Origin: Caryophanales bacterium UBA6879
GTDB taxonomy: Bacteria; Bacillota_I; Bacilli_A; RFN20; CAG-288
Direction: 5' to 3'
Assembly (NCBI GenBank): GCA_002449135.1
Contig: DKCH01000052.1
Span: 1-28,378 of the forward strand
Length of the DNA stretch: 28,378 nt
The notes below the pieces were generated by a model. The model saw only the letters and a program-made list of their open reading frames with translations. It was not told the DNA's origin and ran no database searches. This document shows, piece after piece, positions 25,335 through 28,378 of the stretch. The translations under genes were made by a program, and so were the position numbers. How positions within the stretch are numbered: the stretch's first letter is position 1; every line of letters begins with the position of its first letter.

Positions 25335-25370
25335 CCGAGAGATATTTAAAATCTTCTCGGCTTTTATTTT
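25335..25370 (+). terminator. Intrinsic terminator without a recognisable rightward gene
   Basis: CCGAGAGAT (25335-25343) pairs with ATC(T)TCTCGG (25351-25360) around an ATTTAAA loop, then CTTTTATTTT follows. It is well formed for rightward transcription only. The 90 bp before it hold no gene, so the transcript it served is missing or is non-coding. Confidence 0.55.
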
Positions 25371-25529
25371 AAATTATATACTATCCTGTTAATATACATA
25401 TGAAAACTAAGTATCTAGAATTTGTTAGGCGGCACTTTCTCACTTAACTAAGAATAATGTGGCGAAAACTAGTGTGTGTGGTAGATTTTATTAGGGGATT
25501 CAATCCGTAAATTCCAATCTTAGGTATGG

Positions 25530-27056
25530 CTAGTCGAAGACTTCAGTGTATGATTTCATGTCGCTCAACGCTGGAGTGTTTTCCACCCATTCATTGCCAA
25601 TCTTCATCATTGTTATTCTCCTTGCTACGTCGATTACATCTTCGACTGAGTATTTAGTCTGCAGTCCTTTTTCTTTAATCTTGGCTAGCACCCTGTAATA
25701 AAGCATTAAAGAGATATGGTTTAAGAACAGCCAGCCCTTATAGGTGTAGCTGTTCCTTTTGTTGGAGGCGAATTTGCCTAAGACATGCTTATAGGCTTTG
25801 TTGCCATCCTCAATCAGCTCTCTTTCCTTGTACATATAAAACATGTCTTTTGGCGACATGTCATCATTTATCGACAGTGCTATTGTGCCAAAGTATTTTG
25901 CGCTTTCCCTTAGGCCATCTGCCGTATAGCCTTCAATCTTGTTTGCCATGTTTTGGCAATACGTTGTTTCTTCCTCATTTTTGAGTGCAGTATCCAAGAA
26001 CAGAACGGTCTTATCCTGTCTTATTCTTTCGTATTGCTCTTTCTCATCTTTCTTCGGCCTTCCTCTTCCTTCTCTTTTAACTTTCACGTCTCTATAGTCA
26101 AAGTCATGGATAACTTTATAGCAAATTGCTCTCCCGTGATACAGAAATACATTGCTGCCAAAAGGAACAACAGTTCCGGCCTGTTCACCCATAAAGCTAT
26201 AGTCGATGATTTTGTCGTTTCTTTTAAGAGGAGTGAGAAACTTTATCCCTCTTTCTTTCATTTCCTTTGAATTGTCGGCATCTTTAAATCCTTTATCAGC
26301 AATAAGAACCACATTTTTTATCCCTGTTTCCTTTATGCAATAGCTAATGTCCGCAAGGTCAGGTTTATTGCCCGGAAACGGAAAGAAATATACAGGCGCC
26401 TTGACTGGCTTCAACGAGAAGCAATACATTAAATTAATCTGCGGATCCCATATTTGATTGTGGTTATATCCGATCTGCGCTTCGCTAATATTGTCGGAAT
26501 AGCAAATCATACGAGTCCCATCAAAGATTAAATGCGTCGAATTGTCTAAATAACGATGCATGAATCTCAATTGTGTGTCTCTGTTCTTCCCTATTCTTTC
26601 GGTAAGAAGAGAAATTGATGACTTGGACAACGGAAGATTTGGATGGGATATGCTCTCATAAGAGCATTCATATGCATTTCTGATTCTTTTCTCAGGCTGC
26701 TTATCAGTGACTCCAAATTTGCCGATGGCCATAATTGCGTCACCGTCATCTTGTCCAAAACAATCGATCAGATTCTTCCTAATGTCGCTTCCCAAGACCT
26801 CTAATATGTGCGTTGCTTCGTATTCTAAAGGCGCAAAAATAGCTTTGCAAATATTAGACGAGGGGATTCTAATGTCTGCTTTAATAAGCCCCTGCTTCTC
26901 ATCAAGTCTTCCAAGATAAGCTCCAGGTTTGGTAAGTGTTCTTTTCTTCTCTTTTGAGTAGACATACTTAGCTTCATAAAGGTAAAACTTGCCGCCAATC
27001 TCTTTAATTAATTGCTTCTTTTTCTTAAGTTTTTTTGCCCAATCAGGTATAGCCAT
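25530..27056 (-). CDS. IS4/IS1634-type DDE transposase
   Basis: 508 residues and apparently intact. The DDE residues are visible: Asp in HLIFDGTRM (about 175), Asp in VVLIADKGFKD (about 250), and Glu in the sequence YKERELIEDGNKAYK. This last follows the Y-x2-R-x3-E-x6-K signature of the IS4 superfamily exactly. The N-terminal 100 residues are basic and probably bind the ends. The stop codon lies in the inner edge of the left inverted repeat, so the element is compact. TAGGAGAAC precedes the start. Codon usage is richer in GC than in the surrounding genes. A strong hairpin at 27112-27134 upstream may protect the gene from outside transcription. Confidence 0.88.
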   Translation of the reverse strand: MAIPDWAKKLKKKKQLIKEIGGKFYLYEAKYVYSKEKKRTLTKPGAYLGRLDEKQGLIKADIRIPSSNICKAIFAPLEYEATHILEVLGSDIRKNLIDCFGQDDGDAIMAIGKFGVTDKQPEKRIRNAYECSYESISHPNLPLSKSSISLLTERIGKNRDTQLRFMHRYLDNSTHLIFDGTRMICYSDNISEAQIGYNHNQIWDPQINLMYCFSLKPVKAPVYFFPFPGNKPDLADISYCIKETGIKNVVLIADKGFKDADNSKEMKERGIKFLTPLKRNDKIIDYSFMGEQAGTVVPFGSNVFLYHGRAICYKVIHDFDYRDVKVKREGRGRPKKDEKEQYERIRQDKTVLFLDTALKNEEETTYCQNMANKIEGYTADGLRESAKYFGTIALSINDDMSPKDMFYMYKERELIEDGNKAYKHVLGKFASNKRNSYTYKGWLFLNHISLMLYYRVLAKIKEKGLQTKYSVEDVIDVARRITMMKIGNEWVENTPALSDMKSYTEVFD

Positions 27057-27111
27057 AATCGTTCTCCTATAAGCATACTAGTATAGTAAGTCTTTATGAT
27101 GTGAAAGTAAA

Positions 27112-27134
27112 GGGCAGGATGCTGATTCCTGCCC
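27112..27134 (-). terminator. Strong hairpin in the leader of the transposase
   Basis: GGGCAGGA (27112-27119) and TCCTGCCC (27127-27134) form a perfect 8-bp stem with a 7-base loop. On the minus strand TTTACTTT follows. It can act as a terminator that stops read-through from the tRNA side into the transposase, or as a structure that limits its translation. Confidence 0.5.
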
Positions 27135-27250
27135 CGATTTGCTTAACTTTTTGCACATTTATTGCTATATCTACAATTTAGGCATACCTAAGTGTTGAAA
27201 GATACGGGTTGATGTCCGCCATGAGATTCGAACCCACAAACTTGTAAGCA

Positions 27251-27276
27251 ATAAAAAATCTCAGGTTCCCCTGAGA
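27251..27276 (-). terminator. Rho-independent terminator of the tRNA-Arg unit
   Basis: On the minus strand TCTCAGG (27276-27270), GGAA loop, CCTGAGA (27265-27259), then TTTTTTATT. It is well formed. It ends the leftward transcript that begins with tRNA-Arg, and the IS element begins about 6 bp further on. Confidence 0.85.
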
Positions 27277-27381
27277 CTTTATGTGTTAACCGCCCTTACG
27301 ACCTACGAATATGCCAGTTCCAGGATATATTGTTATCCCGAAGCACTGACCAACGAGGTATAAGTTCGGCAATAAGCCGAT
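27277..27381 (-). ncRNA. Structured trailer or possible small RNA behind tRNA-Arg
   Basis: Between tRNA-Arg and its terminator about 105 bases can fold on the minus strand. There is a small TCGGC-TTATT-GCCGA hairpin next to the tRNA. Then comes a long stem of four helices: ACCT with AGGT (27359-27356 / 27304-27301), CG with CG, GTCAGT with ACTGGC (27350-27345 / 27318-27313), and GGATA with TATCC (27338-27334 / 27327-27323). I compared it with SRP RNA, 6S and tmRNA cores and saw no match. It may be a processed tRNA trailer or an unnamed RNA. Confidence 0.35.
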
Positions 27382-27458
27382 TGGTGACCCAGAGGGGATT
27401 CGAACCTCTGACCCACAGCTTAGAAGGCTGTTGCTCTATCCAACTGAGCTACTGGGCC
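27382..27458 (-). tRNA. tRNA-Arg (anticodon UCU)
   Basis: A full cloverleaf reads on the minus strand. The acceptor is GGCCCAG with CTGGGTC (one G-U). The D arm is GCTC...GAGC, and the anticodon stem ACAGC/GCTGT holds the loop CTTCTAA (anticodon TCT). The variable loop is GGGTC and the T loop TTCGAAT. The T stem AGAGG/CCCCT has one A-C mismatch. CCA is encoded. The gene decodes AGA, the main Arg codon in AT-rich genomes. Confidence 0.95.
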
Positions 27459-27479
27459 ACTGCACCTAAGTGCTTATTT

Positions 27480-27508
27480 ATAATAGTAAATACTTAAATT
27501 AAAATCAA
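27480..27508 (-). promoter_or_regulatory. Promoter of tRNA-Arg
   Basis: TTGATT (27508-27503) and TATTAT (27485-27480) with a 17-bp spacer, read on the minus strand, lie about 22 bp before the tRNA. A small GCAC-TTAG-GTGC palindrome lies between. Confidence 0.6.
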
Positions 27509-27556
27509 GCGCTATTTTATATTTTTAGTAAATTTATTAAAAATTTGTTTACTAAT

Positions 27557-27565
27557 TGATATAAT
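27557..27565 (+). promoter_or_regulatory. Extended -10 promoter of the DHH phosphoesterase gene
   Basis: TGATATAAT is a perfect extended -10, 25 bp before the ATG. No good -35 is seen. GAGGT at 27581-27585 is the ribosome site. Confidence 0.6.
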
Positions 27566-27590
27566 AAAAAAGTTATAAAAGAGGTTATAT

Positions 27591-28378
27591 ATGGAAAAAA
27601 GTAGAGAATATTATTCAAAGTTATCAAAAGAATTTAAAGAAATTTTTAAGGAAATAAAAAAAGCTCAAAGAATTGTAATTTTTCGTCATGAAACTCCTGA
27701 TTTTGATGCTTTAGGTACTCAGATGGGCTTAGTGTCATTTATAAAATATAATTGGCCTGAAAAAGAAGTCCATTATGTTGGTGATATTTTAAAAAAGTTT
27801 ATTCCTCGTATATTTCCTTTACCAGAAGTACTTGATGATGAATTTTATAAAACCCCATATTTAGCTATTGTAGTTGATACTGCAGATACTAAAAGAATTT
27901 CTTGCAAGAATTTTACTAATGCTTATAAAATAATTAAAATTGATCACCACCCTGAAGTTGAAAAATTTGCCACTATTTCTTCAGTTCATCCTGAAATGTG
28001 TGCAGCAAGTGAATTAGTAGCTTTAATGTTAGAATCTTGTAAGGGTGGAAAGTATTTATTAGATCCAATTACTGCTAAGTATTTGTTTATTGGTATTGTT
28101 GGTGATTCTGGAAGGTTTATGTACCCTGAAGTTTCTTCTATGACATTTAGATTAGTAGGTGACTTATTAGATACTGGTATTAATAAAGAAGAAATATATT
28201 CACAAATGTATTTGACAACCTTAAGTGAATTTGAATTTAAGAAATGGGCTTTAACTAATTTTAAGATTTCTAAAGGTGGAACAGCTTATTATGTTATAAA
28301 GGATGAGGATTTAAAAAGACTAAATTTAGAAGTTGGTGATGGTAAACTAATGACTTCCTTATTTAGAGATGTTGAAGG
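27591..28378 (+). CDS. nrnA: DHH-family phosphoesterase, NrnA-like (3' end outside window)
   Basis: The first 262 residues of a DHH/DHHA1 protein. NrnA-type enzymes degrade nanoRNA of two to five nucleotides from the 5' end or remove the 3' phosphate from pAp, in the cytoplasm with Mn2+. Visible motifs are RHETPDFDALG (residues 32-42, metal-binding His and Asp), VVDTADTKRIS (94-104), KIDHHPE with DHH at 118-120, ASELVALM and GIVGDSGRF. The order and spacing fit the N-terminal catalytic domain, and the start of the DHHA1 domain is visible. The first motif has Phe (PDFDALG) where Gly is common (PDGDALG). It reads away from tRNA-Arg and belongs to the stable chromosome. Confidence 0.85.
   Translation, partial: MEKSREYYSKLSKEFKEIFKEIKKAQRIVIFRHETPDFDALGTQMGLVSFIKYNWPEKEVHYVGDILKKFIPRIFPLPEVLDDEFYKTPYLAIVVDTADTKRISCKNFTNAYKIIKIDHHPEVEKFATISSVHPEMCAASELVALMLESCKGGKYLLDPITAKYLFIGIVGDSGRFMYPEVSSMTFRLVGDLLDTGINKEEIYSQMYLTTLSEFEFKKWALTNFKISKGGTAYYVIKDEDLKRLNLEVGDGKLMTSLFRDVE

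Larger units (their letters stand above)
25468..27245 (-). mobile_element. IS4/IS1634-type insertion sequence
   Basis: One transposase gene lies between imperfect inverted repeats. The best part is CTTAGGTATGGC (25519-25530) against its near complement GGCATACCTAAG (27181-27192). The match continues outwards with gaps: GGATTCAATCCGTA on the left, and on the right, minus strand, GACATCAACCCGTA. It reaches ACTAGTGTGTGTGG (left) and ACAAGTTTGTGGG (right). That gives about 1.78 kb, a normal size. No clear target duplication was found. The interior is visibly richer in GC than its neighbours, so the element is probably a recent arrival. It sits directly behind the terminator of the tRNA-Arg unit. 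Confidence 0.7.

Noticed and set aside
27211..27245. Possible tRNA or tmRNA 3' end (T-arm-like GGGTTCGAATCTC then GGCGGAC)
   Set aside because: No matching 5' acceptor or anticodon arm upstream on the minus strand and no CCA; it fits better as the IS terminal repeat.
1..27245. Attachment sites of the serine recombinase
   Set aside because: No convincing direct repeat could be found between the recombinase end and any other boundary in the window.

Overview
The window is very AT-rich and uses the standard code: TGA ends several genes and Trp is TGG. Shine-Dalgarno sites are of the AGGAGG type and there are BspA-like (LRR_5) proteins, an AddAB pair and an NrnA-type phosphoesterase. This suggests a low-GC Bacillota lineage, possibly a gut Erysipelotrichia/RF39-like bacterium; the species cannot be named from sequence. 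Most of it is an accessory region with few recognisable housekeeping genes. Only the right edge (tRNA-Arg and the nrnA-like gene) looks like stable chromosome.

Layout. 1-232: 3' end of an IS3-family (IS150-like) element. 248-2316: large serine recombinase and a Cro/CI-type repressor, with five copies of an 8-bp operator-like word. 2448-10482: two leftward gene groups. One holds a truncated-integrase-like protein and a giant BspA-like LRR protein without signal peptide; the other holds a gluzincin, an unknown protein and a membrane coiled-coil protein. 10558-13486: debris with a decayed IS3 element, gene remnants and a small BspA-like gene. 13487-23970: a leftward block with a protein carrying two gluzincin domains, AddA- and AddB-like helicase/nuclease genes, and a soluble FtsH-like AAA+/M41 protease. 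24110-25241: a divergent HTH-like gene and an unknown small gene. 25468-27245: an intact-looking IS4/IS1634-type element with richer GC. 27251-28378: terminator, structured trailer, tRNA-Arg(UCU) and the start of nrnA.

Main observation. Four leftward transcription units share an almost identical promoter: a 17-bp box (TGTCGCWTGKYATWYCC) whose first G lies exactly 39 bases before a -10 hexamer (TATACT, TATAGT, TATAGT, TATAAT), with no good -35. They head (i) the FtsH-like protease, probably with AddB and AddA, (ii) the double gluzincin, (iii) the single gluzincin with its 194-aa and membrane partners, and (iv) the integrase-like protein with the giant LRR protein. The fixed geometry argues for one activator controlling a multi-operon system of three HExxH proteins, a helicase-nuclease, a membrane coiled-coil protein and a cytoplasmic LRR protein. 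A divergent HTH-like gene next to the first promoter is the best local candidate for the regulator. I do not recognise this combination as a described system; a defence or stress role is only inference.
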